This document shows, in pieces, positions 1 to 12,198 of a stretch of 64,000 nt of DNA; the stretch's first letter is position 1, and each line of letters starts with the position of its first letter. A program made the translations under genes and the position numbers. This DNA is from Adineta vaga (taxonomy: Eukaryota; Rotifera). The stretch spans positions 9,238,001-9,302,000 of the forward strand of contig CP075497.1 in assembly GCA_021613535.1 (NCBI GenBank), written 5' to 3'. The notes under the pieces were generated by a model. That model was not told where the DNA came from and made no database searches. It worked only from the letters and a program-made list of their open reading frames with translations.

Positions 1-3000
1 GTTGCAACATCACATTGATCGGTATATTGTTTGTCTGTGAGAATATTTAGTAAACATGCTAAACCACCAGCATTTAAAAAACGAACATGTAAACCTTCAA
101 CATGATTACTATTTTGTAAACATATTTGATGAATTTGTGCTGGTAAGAAATTGATTAATGTCGTCTTTAAATTATAAAGCATTTGTGATGGTGAAGCATG
201 AAAATAGAAATGATTTAAACGTATTAGACATTCTTCAGCTGTTGGTTGTTCATTATTTGCAGATAGAAGAGTAAAACAACTGTTTAACGTTTTTGTTGCA
301 TGAGAATCAATTGGAATTAGATCAAGAATATGTCGAGAAGTATCACGAAGACGTGTATTACCTTCTTTACAAGCTAAATCAGCGATATCAATAAGAAATT
401 GATAGTATTCATGTTTTTGAGAAAATATCTAAATAGCAAACGTTTTGTAGATGATTTTACTTTTGAAATAGACATTTTCTTCTTACCACAGATGGTAACG
501 AAGATTCAGCATTGATATCAATAAAATCTGAACTACGATTATGATGTGATGTTGCTGTTAAAGAATTATTATTATTATTATTGATTTCAGATTCCGACGA
601 ACTACTTTCTCCGCTTGAACCACCATGACTTTGATGTTGAACCCAACGTGCAGTAACCGTCTAAATCAAATCAAAATGAATACATAATTATTTCTTTGTT
701 TTGTCTTTGAAAAAGAAAAATATCGTCATACAATTCGATCACGATCATCAGTTTGTCCTAATGTTTTGTTATCATCAGTTGAATAGATAATTTCATTATT
801 ACGATATAATTCAATGATACCATAAGCAGATTTGTATCTAAATCGAATTAATTTTCTTTTAGAATTTTCAACAAAAGATAGAAATCATACCGATTATGAA
901 TAAATCTTCGAATATGTCCCCATGTATCGTTCGAATGAAAACCATGTTCGAAATCATCAGTTCGATTTTGTCCTGTATTTACACGAATAATTAATGTCAT
1001 TGGTCGTCCACGAAATGCTCTGAATATCAAACATAGATTTCTTTCTTTCTTTCATTCCTATTTTCTTTCTCCTTACCTTGACATGGGTAATATCGAACGT
1101 TCTTTATGATATGAATTATCACATTCCGCTAAATATTCTCTTAATACAATTAATATTCGTATTAATGCATTCAATTTATGTTGATATTCTTGTTTGGAAT
1201 CTTGTTGTGTGTACATTAATTTAACACTATCATAAACTGGACGTAGACGTTCAAAACAATCACTAATAAATGATTCATGAATACGTTTAACATCCGTTTT
1301 TAATTGTGGACTTATATTTGTATAAATTTCACGCATTAATTGAATACCACGATCAGCAACTTCATCTGAACCGTTCAAGATTAATTTCCATAAATATTCA
1401 ATTCCAACAAGATCTTCATCATTCATTAAACGAATCGAACGACGTTTTTGTTGTAATTTATTTAATTGAGCATTGACAGATTTAAAAAATCGATCGAAAC
1501 AACTGCAAAAACAAACGATATCAAGATGATTTCGAAAATTAATAAACAGTATGTGTTTCACTTACTTCATGCCGAGATCAGTTAATAAATGTGGTTCAAG
1601 TTTCATTAAATGATTTTGAAAGAAATCTTTTGCTGCTTTAGGTTCAAAATCATCTTCGTCAATAATCTAAATTATTTTTTTTTATATAAGTAAAAATTAA
1701 AGTGAAACTTGATCGTTTTCTTACTTCAGCAAACCAACGAAAACATTGTTCACGATCATTTGGATAAATAGCTTGTTCAGCTAAACAAGTCCAAATCATT
1801 TTCGAATGTTCAGCTGATAGATACAATCGTCCTTCTTTCAATGTGAACCTTCAAAAACAAATCAAATTTTCAATGTTTATATTTGAGAACAAAAAGAAAC
1901 GCGAAAATGTTTTTACTTGAGAAAATTCAATCGTTCATGTATTTGTTGATTATGATTAAATCTTCCATCAGCATAGTAATCTTCAGGTACGGAATTGATT
2001 TTTCCGTCATTTAGTTTATATTTTCTTGCTATTTCCATATATTGACAAAGATTTTCTGTAACAACACGAGTTAATTCATATTTCTTTTCTAATATATCAA
2101 TAACACCCGTTCGATTCTGTGGTCCAGGCATTCGTGCGATATTTTGCGCAAAAACTCCTTCATGAAATTGCATACAAATTTCTCTTAATTGTTTCAATGA
2201 AATCATTACATGACCACGATCATGTTTAACTTCATCCATGAATTTATCAAGCCAGATTAATTTCGTTTTCTCTTTTTCTTGTAAACAACTATAATCAAGA
2301 ATTTTCAAATGTGCAGTTAAGGCTTGATCGATAATTTCATTCGGTAAGTTTTGATCATGAGCAATATTCCATAGTAATTCTAAGACTTTATTTGCCATTA
2401 AACCTTCTTTATCATCTTCAGCTAATCGACGAATCAATTCCAGTAATTTTTCACGTTGCTTTTTACTTGCTTTTGTCCAACTCTCACGAAAACAATCGAA
2501 TAGATGTTCAAGTTGTTCAGGTGAAAAATCCCATGCTAATTTTGCCAGTAAATCATGAACATTTTTTTCAATTGCTTCATGTTTTCCGCAAGATGAATTC
2601 CAAATCTTATCTAAATCACTTCGACTTAATGCTTGTTCTTTAATAATAAATCGAAGAATCTTTTCTAATTTTTCTACATATTGTGGTTGATGTAAGCAAT
2701 CACGAAGAACAATATCAAGAACTTGATTCTCTTGAATCCATTGGATTAATTTTTCAGCTGTTAAACTTTCGGGTTCTTCAGAACGATTTAATGTTGAACG
2801 TTGAATTGTATTAAGACTCATGATTAGTTTATTCACTTCATTGAGTGCATTCATTTTACCACTGAATGAATTTGTTTGGAGAATTCTAAATAAAAAATGA
2901 ATAATTTTGATTTTGAAAATAGAGATTCTATTTGAATTACCTTAAGATCATTTTCAGTCTAAGTGCATCTAAATTTCGACATTCTTTTTCATTATCTGGT

Positions 3001-4290
3001 ATTCGTGAAGCGAGATATCGTAACCATCTAATCACTGCTGATAATGTGTCACTTTTTGGTTCAGTTTTTGTTTCAATTTTCAAATCATTTTCAGTTAATT
3101 GATCAAGAAATTGTGGAACGAAATTCTACAAATCATTTTCAATGCATCGTGTTTTTTTTTGCTCAAACCATCAGTACTTACAATAATCGGTGCGAAATAT
3201 TTCTTTACAGTTGTATGTGTTAAATATTCGTAACAAAGACCCCAAGGTTTAAGTAATGCAACGACAACAGAGATTGTTAATTTATTTTCAGAGGATAAAA
3301 ATCGAGCTAAAATTTTATCAAATCCACCTAAATCTCCAAATCGATTGATAAAATCCAGTAACCAACCCTTGAAGAGAAAAAATGAGGTTCAATTAAAATA
3401 AAAATGAACTATAAATCATACCCGTTGTTGCATACGATATTCATTCGATACAGCAAAGATTTCTTTTTCAGGCACTAATTGTAAATCACTAATTCGACTA
3501 TGATTTGATTGATGAAATCTATTCAATTGAAATCAAATAATAGTAAAGCCGAAAGTGTTCAACTTTAATAAATCTTACCGGCAAGAAGGATTCATAAGTA
3601 AACCAAGTACTTCGAGTAGTGGTAAACAATCGTCTTCTATCTTTAATACACATAATTCAATAAAAACCATACAATTTTGATAAATATATTTCTAAATTTA
3701 AGGAAAAAAAAGACTTGTAAAAAGAAAATTTGATTCTTATTTTCGACTCACAAATATTTCATGTTTCCATGTTTGTACAGCTTCATCACAAAGAACTTTA
3801 GTGAAAGAATTCACAAGACTATCGCGAATAAATCGTTGACAAGAATCACTTTTCGTATCGACTTCTACAAATGAAACGAATAAAAACTCTTGACGTAAAC
3901 TGTTTTCCGAAAGGAAATGTAATTTTCTTTACTTTGTGCAGCAAGACGGACAGCAGCTCGTAAACATTTTATTAATTCTCCATCAGGTAAAACAGGTACA
4001 ACCCATCGAGTTTGATTTAATTGTTCTTCAAGTTTTATTAAATCATTTAATGGAAATTTAATTTGACCATGTTCATCATAAATACTATTATCTTCTATTG
4101 GAGGTGAAGATTGTTCATCATCTTCCTCTTCATCAGATGGTTCATTCTCTTGAATTGTTGAACTTATATAATCTGGTGGTAGTTGTTGTTGTTGTTGTTG
4201 CTGTTGATCAGTTGGATCCAATGATTCAATCGATTGTTGACCATTATCATCGAGTAAAGGTGATCGAATCGAATGATCTTTTGCTGTCAT
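1..4290 (-). CDS. USP9X: USP9X / fat facets-type ubiquitin carboxyl-terminal hydrolase, N-terminal half (partial)
   Basis: Deubiquitinase of the USP9X/Y-FAF family, which removes ubiquitin from many trafficking and signalling substrates in the cytoplasm. Fourteen exons can be chained in phase: 4290-3933, 3864-3752, 3691-3579, 3518-3422, 3367-3182, 3125-2941, 2885-1917, 1848-1725, 1666-1566, 1502-1077, 1019-891, 837-732, 660-487 and 428-1, giving about 1170 residues. The start at 4290 is followed by an acidic, Q-rich leader and then [12 protein letters not shown], as in the animal family. Near-identical blocks follow: [64 protein letters not shown] and LPMSRAFRGRP, the last opening the ubiquitin-like segment. 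The family is about 2550 residues long, with the Cys/His protease domain in its second half, so the catalytic domain lies left of position 1. The gene looks intact. A (CAA/CAG)n tract encodes poly-Q near residue 30. Confidence 0.95.
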
Positions 4291-4814
4291 TAAAGATATT
4301 TAATTGGAATAAAAATGAAGTATTATTTAGAAAATAGGACGATGCGCTCAAAACAAAGCGCACGTAAGGAATAATCTGTAAGATAGAAATACCATGTGAA
4401 ATCGAACAAAACATTATGAGTCATTTAATGAAGAACATGAGGAGAAAAGAAAACAACAATATTGAAAGAAAAAGAAAAAAGAAATCGACTCAAATCATTT
4501 GGATTACCTCGATGAGAAAAGAAAAGAAATAAACATGGCTATTGAAGAAAAAGAAAGACATTCTCTCAGCTGATTATGAAAATGATGTATATAGGTTTTT
4601 TTCTTAAGAAATGAAATTGAAAATTAGTCTCGAAAAAGTTTAATTATAAGAAAACAACAATAAACAATATTATACAAATCACGTATCTCATTTACAAACA
4701 TCGAATAAATAGAAATAGAAAGAACATCCAGACAGCCATTCGAACCAGACGGAAGTCTCACTATGATGATTCATCGAAAGCATTAAGATAGGATAGGAGG
4801 ATGAATGAATGAGT

Positions 4815-4842
4815 GCATGTGTGTGTGTGTGTGTATGTATGT
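4815..4842. repeat. (GT)n microsatellite
   Basis: Uninterrupted GT dinucleotides run into a GTATGTATGTGTATATAT tail. Confidence 0.85.
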
Positions 4843-6301
4843 GTATATATTTATTGTTTACTATCAACTGGCGACATTTTAGTTTTCCTCGGAAAAATCA
4901 AGATGGCGTCACAAGAGTGACAGGAAATTCACCTCTATACATAAATCGATATAAAAATGGAAATAAAAAGTATATTGATGCATCATTTTCATCATTGTTT
5001 TATTGTAAGAAATAGCGATCAGTTCGATATGTCGCTTTTCTGTCAGAAAAAGAGAAATGATGCTAATACAATATGTTCCATAACTCGATCATAGATGATA
5101 ATTCAATCTCAATGGATTTAATAAGTTATAATAATCTAACAGAAAAGTATACTTCCTCGACATCACATGTACTTTCCGTGTGAACAATGCTTTGATAGAT
5201 ATTTATTTGTGTTTCAATACTTTTATAAACTTTGACGGAATACCAAAAATAGATCCTTCCTTGATGTATATCATCATATAAGATCTATGAGAAATGATTA
5301 GTGTGGAGTAATAAGTAAAAGTTTCGAGCACTTCTTTTAGAATATGATATGAGTATATTACATAGGGAAAAACTGTTCTCATTATCGAACATATCCAATA
5401 TCCTTTTTGTTGATATTATTATATTTAGCACACTGTATAAGCTTTGACATTACTCTGTCCCTTGTTTGTACTGCTATGCACGACGTCAACGTTTATTTGA
5501 CAGCATATAGGTTTTCAATTACTTCACAAATATTCGTCGTCTACTGACGAATACCCTTACTATTCTCGTCATGTATAGACATATCAAAGTTAGCCTTATG
5601 TACTGAGCAATAATGCAAGAAGAGAGAAATATGAAAACGAAAAAGTTTTCTAATTCTTTCGTTCGTCTTAATATTGTTTTCTCTACGTATATACATTGTC
5701 ATGACAAAATATTTATTCATCAATGGATACCGATTATCTTCGTTTATCTGTAAAAGTTTAAGTATATTTCGGTCAACAAGATTTTCAAAAAATGAACCTA
5801 CGCCAAAACAGTACGGCCGTAAACGACCGTGTTCAGAGAGATACGGACTCTATGATCTTTTCAACTTCTTTTTGAATTCAAAATGAAAAAAAAATGATAA
5901 TTCTCCCACAACCATAGGCATTTGGGGTCTAAAAGAAACAAATTTTTTTATTTAATTTAGACAGTCACTCGTATATGAAATTCTTCTTTAAGATTAATTA
6001 ATCGATTAGAAATTTCTTGTACAGACTAATCTGATGACGGTAATATATTTACATTGGAGTATTCAGCTTTATTCATCTATAGATAGTTTTATAATGAATT
6101 GAATAATTGGTTATTTAGAAGATTATATAAAAAATTCATAATTTATGTTATTATTTACTTGCATTTGAGAGATTTATTCTATTCCATTTTTATGAAGATG
6201 AGTATGTCTTTCGAGATAAAACATTTGTGCAATAAATCATACTTTAATAAATATAAAATGTTCAATTGATTTTCATTTTAACAATTAGATTAAATAATCA
6301 T

Positions 6302-6900
6302 TTCAATACTGATCACTATAATTTAAATGATGAACAAAGTTTTGATTTTTAATCAAATCCAATTGATGAACCTGAACGTAATGAATATAATTTAGATGAA
6401 TCTCGATCTTTAAATGGAACCGACGAAAAATTTTTCGAAAAATATTCAACAGTAATAGAGAAATATTTAAATCGTGATCTTTCTTTTCGATGTATAGATA
6501 GTACATATGCGCATTGGGAGTAAGCTCCTATTTTCTCAAACATAATATTCAATTCTATAATTCGTTTATTAGAACGTGCTGCTAATACTCATATAAAGGA
6601 CGAATGTTGGGGTGCACTTTTTCTCGTTTATTCGGTGAGTTATTTGTAAAATCTGTTCATTTTAATCTACATTAGTCGTAAGGAATACATCTTTTGGATT
6701 TAAAATTATAAGAGAGACAATTCTAACTATCTGAAAGATGATATTAAACTGTTAAGATACTGATTAGTCACTCAATTCAGAAACACTTCTCTTTCCGTAA
6801 ATTGATCTATTGAAATTTAGTTCCATTTCACTAATCCAGATTTATACAATGGAACATGTGATAAAATTTGTTTCGAATCAAATAATTCTTGTACACGAAG
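6302..6900 (+). pseudogene. Decayed protein-coding remnant, family unknown
   Basis: One plus-strand frame stays protein-like from 6302 to about 6634 but is broken by TAA at 6350-6352 and TAA at 6521-6523. Between and after the stops it reads NEYNLDESRSLNGTDEKFFE, then LNRDLSFRCIDSTYAHWE, then LLERAANTHIKDECWG. It ends at a good splice donor (TCG|GTGAGT, about 6635). A likely second exon follows TTTAG near 6819, reading FTNPDLYNGTCDKICFESNN before another stop. Codon choice and intron borders resemble neighbouring real genes, so this looks like a once spliced gene that has lost its frame. I do not recognise the family. Alternatively it could be a chance open stretch, which the spliced second segment makes less likely. 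Confidence 0.45.
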
Positions 6901-8119
6901 ATTTTCCATCATTATTTGAATTTTCTGCATCCTCTATTTTATGGAATGGAACAATATCAATTTCAACTTTCAATCTTCTTAGTTATGCAGTAGTGGAAAC
7001 CCAGAGAGAGAAAGATTCAACTGTCAAAAAATCGTGCAAAAATCTAAGAGTTCATTCTCATAGAAGATCCCATGATTACCTCTACTATCTAAATACAATG
7101 ACATATTTCATTCTTTCATTATCAATATTAAAAAAAACCATCACGAATCATGATTAGTGAGCTTAATTTCGTTTGATTTGTTTAATATCTCCATATAATT
7201 CTTCAGTTATTATTAAAAATGAAAACAATTCAATACATGTCATTTTATTCGAATATACAATAAAGAATTCCTAATACTGAGTTCTTCTAAGATAATTAAC
7301 ATATAATTAGAACCAGATTTGAATACAATTCGTAGAGTATCTAAAAAACATATTACAAAAGCTTATTCGAAGTCAAACAAGTTGTTGTAAATTCTCGAAA
7401 CAAAAGATTTACTTGTTGATTAATAGTGATTCCAAAATGTTCTTTATTATATAATATTGTTCGAAATAAAAAAGTTATTAAAGTATGTTAAGTCATGGTC
7501 ATATATGAACAAAAAGATTTTACTGGTTATATAAGTGCTAAACTATTAACAATATTCATCTATTTATTATGAATTTACTTAATTCGTACACAAACGGAGA
7601 GAAGAAAAAGAGATATGTACTATTTGTTACTATTGTTCTTAAAATTACAAAAAATAAAACATACGAGAATTAATAATAATAACAATTCCTTTTTTTTTTT
7701 GATAATTATATATTATGTTCTGAACACTAGACATACCATCAATGATGCATAATTTCTCACAAGAAGGCTTTTCAATATAAGATAAAATAGAAATGAGTAT
7801 AATTCAATTTGAAATATATGTAATAAAAAGCTTCTTTCCGGATGAAACCCACTTGATAGTATATGTATTCCCACGATGACGATAGGTGGCGGTAGGATAC
7901 AAAAAAAAAAGTTGTCTTGAAAACGTTTCTGAAAATGATGAATAAAATTTCTTAATTACAATTTAAATAAATTTCTAAAAACTAAAATAAAATATGAAAA
8001 TGGTAGTTTCCTATTGGTTCAATCATAGTGCTTGATATGTTTATTCATTGATCCTTTCTCCAGTCAGTTCTCCTCATCTGTTGTTGTCTTTTTTTCTCAC
8101 AACGAAAACAATCTAATTA

Positions 8120-10230
8120 ATGTGTGAAGTAACGTCATCAAATTTCTCGGAATTACTTCCATCAATTCTCAAGCAAATTGATGAGTCTTGTTTTCTTTCT
8201 CTTGATACCGAATTCAGTGCGATTGATAATCATTCAACTTGGAAACGGAAAAATCTGAAAGAATTCTACAAACAACGTTCAGATTTCATTAAAGAAATTA
8301 CAATCTTTCAATTTGGTTTAGCTATTTTTTCTAAAACATCAAATCAACATCGATATCATGTTGATGTCTACAATTTTTATCTTCATCCAACATCTATTCA
8401 TTCAATTGATGTCAAATACATCATTCAGTCGTCATCAATCAAATTTTTATCTGAGTATAAATTTGATTTTAATAAATGTTTTTATTCCGGAATACCTTTT
8501 CTCAATCAAACACAAGAACAAATTCTATTCAATGAAAATCAACAAACAACGGAATTATCCTTAAATGAACGACAGTTTTTAAATGTTTTATTTGAACAAA
8601 TTAATCAATGGTTAATTACTGCTCAATTTGGTGATCAAATGAAATATGATTTAACAAAAAATTCCAAAGATATTTTAAATGATTATTTAATTCATAAAGA
8701 AATTCGACGATGTTTTAAAACAATCTGGACAAAAATTGAATCTCATGAAAAGGAAAAAATACTTATCATTGAACATATAACAAAAGAAGTTTATGAAGAA
8801 AAATTACAAGACAAAAATAACGATTTTCAATTATTTATTCAATCATCAATTGGTTTTACTAAACTTATACAATATATTAGACAAAATTATAGAAAACCAA
8901 TTATAGGTTAGTGAAAATTGTTTTCCGAACATTTTCTTCGTACTTGATTTACCGTGAAAAGTAATAACCTGCATGTTGTATCGTAGATCAAGACCTTTGC
9001 TAAGCAGCTGTTATCTTCTATAAACCTAAGGGCGTCTTATCACTTGTTGAAAAGCTAGCAAGGTCGAACAGACGTTTCACTCTATGTTGTTTGATAGCTT
9101 TATATATTATCTATACTTTCAAGTGTTTTCCTTACGAACAACTACTACTACATGTTAAGGAGTAATATCATCTCTCTTTAATTTCTCTAAAATTCTCGTT
9201 TAATTACATATCACCATAGAAAATGATATAGTATTAATCTTGATTCTTAGTGCGATGAGTACAGAAGAAAAAAAATGAGATATTCAGATTGATTTGATAT
9301 TTATTTATTTATTTATTTAAGGACATAATTGTTTTCTTGATTGGTTGATTATTTATGATAAATTTATCGATATTCTTCCATCGAAATTCGAAGATTTTCA
9401 AATGGGAATGAATAAGAATTTTGTTTGTCCAATTTTTGATACGAAATATCTTGCCTCCGAAATGAAAGAATATTTATTTACACGTCAAAATCGGTCAAAT
9501 ATTAGTAATTATGTTGAAAAATTAACAACATCGACATCACTTTCGTCTCTATATGATTTATTAACATCGAAATACTATGAAAATCTCATTTTTCTAAAAC
9601 CAATTATCGAAATGAACGCAACTGATCGTTATCAAAATGAAATTTGTGTAAGAAAATATTCGTTTTTTTTTCTTCTTTTCGAATATTTCTTTTTAGACGC
9701 ATGAAGCTGGTTACGATGCATATATGTCCGGTGTAGTCTTTCTCAAATTAATTTACTTATACAAACAGAAAAAAGTGGTGAATAAAATTGATTTTCATGA
9801 ACATCAATCAATCTTTGATATATGTCTAAATGAAATTAATCGATATAAAAATCGTTTTTATTCAATTTTTCTTCCATATATATCCTTAAATCGTTATGAT
9901 ACATATCAAAATTTCCCAAAGACATTACAACAATGTCTTGTTGTAGTCAAACACAATCATGATCAATTAGATATGTCAGATGTTATCTCACATTTTGACT
10001 CATATTGCCCGATGGAATATGAACTTAGTCGAAATTCGAAGAAAATCTATTTGTTATTTCCATTTGAACATTGTCAACGACGAATATTAAATGATTATCT
10101 CAATCATCCAATATATAAAATTGAAAAATTTCATTGGTTTAAACATTCATTATTTATGCAATATTCATTTTCCGTATCAATAGTAATGACTGGTATTTGT
10201 CTCTTTTTTCTAGCCAAACGACGAATGTGA
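8120..10230 (+). CDS. PNLDC1: PARN/PNLDC1-family 3'-5' exoribonuclease with C-terminal membrane anchor
   Basis: CAF1/DEDDh-type poly(A) ribonuclease. Exons 8120-8906, 9322-9647 and 9697-10230 join in phase to 548 residues; human PNLDC1 is about 530. All DEDDh motifs are visible: LSLDTEFSAI near residue 26 (D and E), GHNCFLDWLI near 263 (D), and HEAGYDAYMSG near 372 (H and D). FDFNKCFYSGIPFLNQ is a family signature in the first exon. The last 25 residues form a single hydrophobic helix (VSIVMTGICLFFLAKRRM) with a basic tail. PARN lacks such an anchor, whereas PNLDC1/Trimmer uses one to sit on the mitochondrial surface and trim pre-piRNA 3' ends. I infer a PNLDC1-type role; the exonuclease assignment itself is firm. 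The first intron is 415 bp, long for this region. The start ATG is the first in frame. Confidence 0.88.
9299..9320. repeat. (TTTA)n microsatellite in intron 1 of the PNLDC1-like gene
   Basis: A run of TTTATTTATTTATTTA forms the pyrimidine-poor end of the intron and reaches the acceptor AG at 9320-9321. Confidence 0.75.
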
Positions 10231-12198
10231 TCCTTTTGTCTCAAGTAAAAAAACCATTCAGGCCTTTCAGCACTTTTATTTTTTGTTTTATGATTGAAAT
10301 GAAGATGAGAGATATGGGCGGATGAATAGATGTTATTTATGGATGACCGAAGAGAAATATCTTTCCTTTCCTTATTGCCAGTATAGGTTTTATCGATAAG
10401 ACTGATCCTTCCTTTTGCTTCTTCTCTCCCTCTCCCTTCAATGCTTTCTACAATTGTCTATCCTATTATTGAGCATGTACAGGATAAAGAATGCAGAATA
10501 CATACAATGTCCGACATTGTATATATATATATATAAATCGATAGTAATTAAGCGTTTCATTTTTATAAGTGATAAAATAGATACTTTAGCGTAGATATTC
10601 ATTGATTTTTTTAAAGAAGAATGTTAATCGATATAGTTCGATGAAGTTAAATATAATTTCTAATTATGATTCTCGTTTTTTTCTTCTTGATTTCTCTCTC
10701 TCTTTCTCGTTTGCTTCATAGAGAAAAAAGATCATGGATCATCGATAATCTGCTATTGATTTGTCGACTAATTCATTGACGTGTTTCTCTTGATATCCCG
10801 GGTATTTATAATGACATTGCTTCCCGATGTTAATGGTAGTAGTGATAGTACTTATAGAGATGAGAAGATGGTTTTCATTAACTGAACTTTTCATAATACC
10901 TGTCTAGATCAAATGAATAGAAATCTCTCTCTCTCTCTCTTTTCCACTTGCAAATAATGTTAACCGACTTGTTAAGCAGATAATACGTCTTATAGATATT
11001 TTTATATAAAATTCGTGTCGTTTTTCTTCTCGTTTTGGAACGACAATGTTTTGTCTTGTCATTTTCTCATAATTGCCGTTGTTGTTAGATGCTACTCCTA
11101 CTGTTGTTCTTCTTTTTTTTCCTCTTTTTTTTTCTTCTTCCCCTTTTTCTTCTTCATCATCATCATCATCATCATCGATAGGGTGTTTTCACATTAGAGC
11201 AACGAGCGCTATTACTTGTTCTTGTTCATCATTCACATACGATGGATTTTCTTATTTCTTGTTCTTCTTTTTTTTTCCCTTCTCTGCCTTTCCTTCGACT
11301 TCTCAACAACATACACAGCTGAATCTATTCTTTCTTTCCTTCTTTTCTTTTTTTGTTTTCTACTGATTTTAGTGAGCACAACAGCTAAAAAGAAGGATAA
11401 TAGAATGAGAAGACGAAGCCGAAGAAGAAAAAGAAGAAGAAGAAGAGGAAAAAAATCTTAATCACATTTTTACTATTCGCTAACACCATCATCACACAAT
11501 ATCCATTTTCTTCATCACTGTTGTTGATGTCTGTCTTTGTAACATCGAAAACTGATATGACATAGACAAATATCGATACGAGATGTATTCGTCTACTGAT
11601 GTAATGATAAAAAAGTTCGTTCATCTTTTGGCTCCTAGTCGTGCGTCATTCTTCGTCGTTCATTGCCAATCAATCAATAATGGATAGTGTGAAATGGTAG
11701 CAACGTGTGGCATGTTTTCTTCTTTCCCTTGTCTGTCATTCTTCGTCTGGCGACTTTCTGTAATATACATCGAGTAACAGAAATGAATTGTAATTGTTGC
11801 TCACTTAAGTATCGTTTAGAGAATTGAGAGGAGGAGAAGACGAAGAAATCAGAATAAGATGAACTTTAGATCTCTTTTATTCTCTACGTTTATTACAGAT
11901 TGAAGAGAAAGAAAAACGGAATGAAATGTCCAATATTGGTTTCAGGATAGGTTTTTGTTCATTGAATATTTATTCTATTTTCAGATATATATATATTCTT
12001 CTGTTTTTCGCTTATGATCATGATTTTCTTCAATTATCTATCATTAGACATATTTAAGTTGACAATGTATGTTCATATGTTATTAAATTGATTTTCCCAA
12101 ATCTATTTTCTGCTATTATTCAGGTAGCATAAATACATTGGGGATTTACTAACAAATCTTTTGTTTTTGTCGATTGACTCGTACGCTTTTCTTTCAAT
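10231..12198. other. Liprin-alpha upstream spacer with pyrimidine and purine tracts
   Basis: No coding segment seen. It contains (AT)n at about 10521-10535, (CT)n near 10927-10940, a long pyrimidine tract at 11107-11157 running into (TCA)n, further T/C-rich runs to about 11365, and a purine tract of GAAGAAGAA type at 11407-11457. It probably holds the liprin-alpha promoter and 5' UTR; no specific site could be assigned. Confidence 0.5.

Larger units (their letters stand above)
4291..8119. other. Spacer between USP9X and the PNLDC1-like gene
   Basis: AT-rich DNA between two divergent genes. It holds a (GT)n microsatellite near 4815-4842 and the decayed gene at 6302-6900 listed separately. I see no other coding segment. 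The USP9X promoter should lie just right of 4290 and the PNLDC1-like promoter just left of 8120. Confidence 0.6.

Noticed and set aside
11015-11461. Several long plus-strand open frames rich in S, F and L
   Set aside because: Translation of T/C-rich low-complexity sequence; composition explains the absence of stops.
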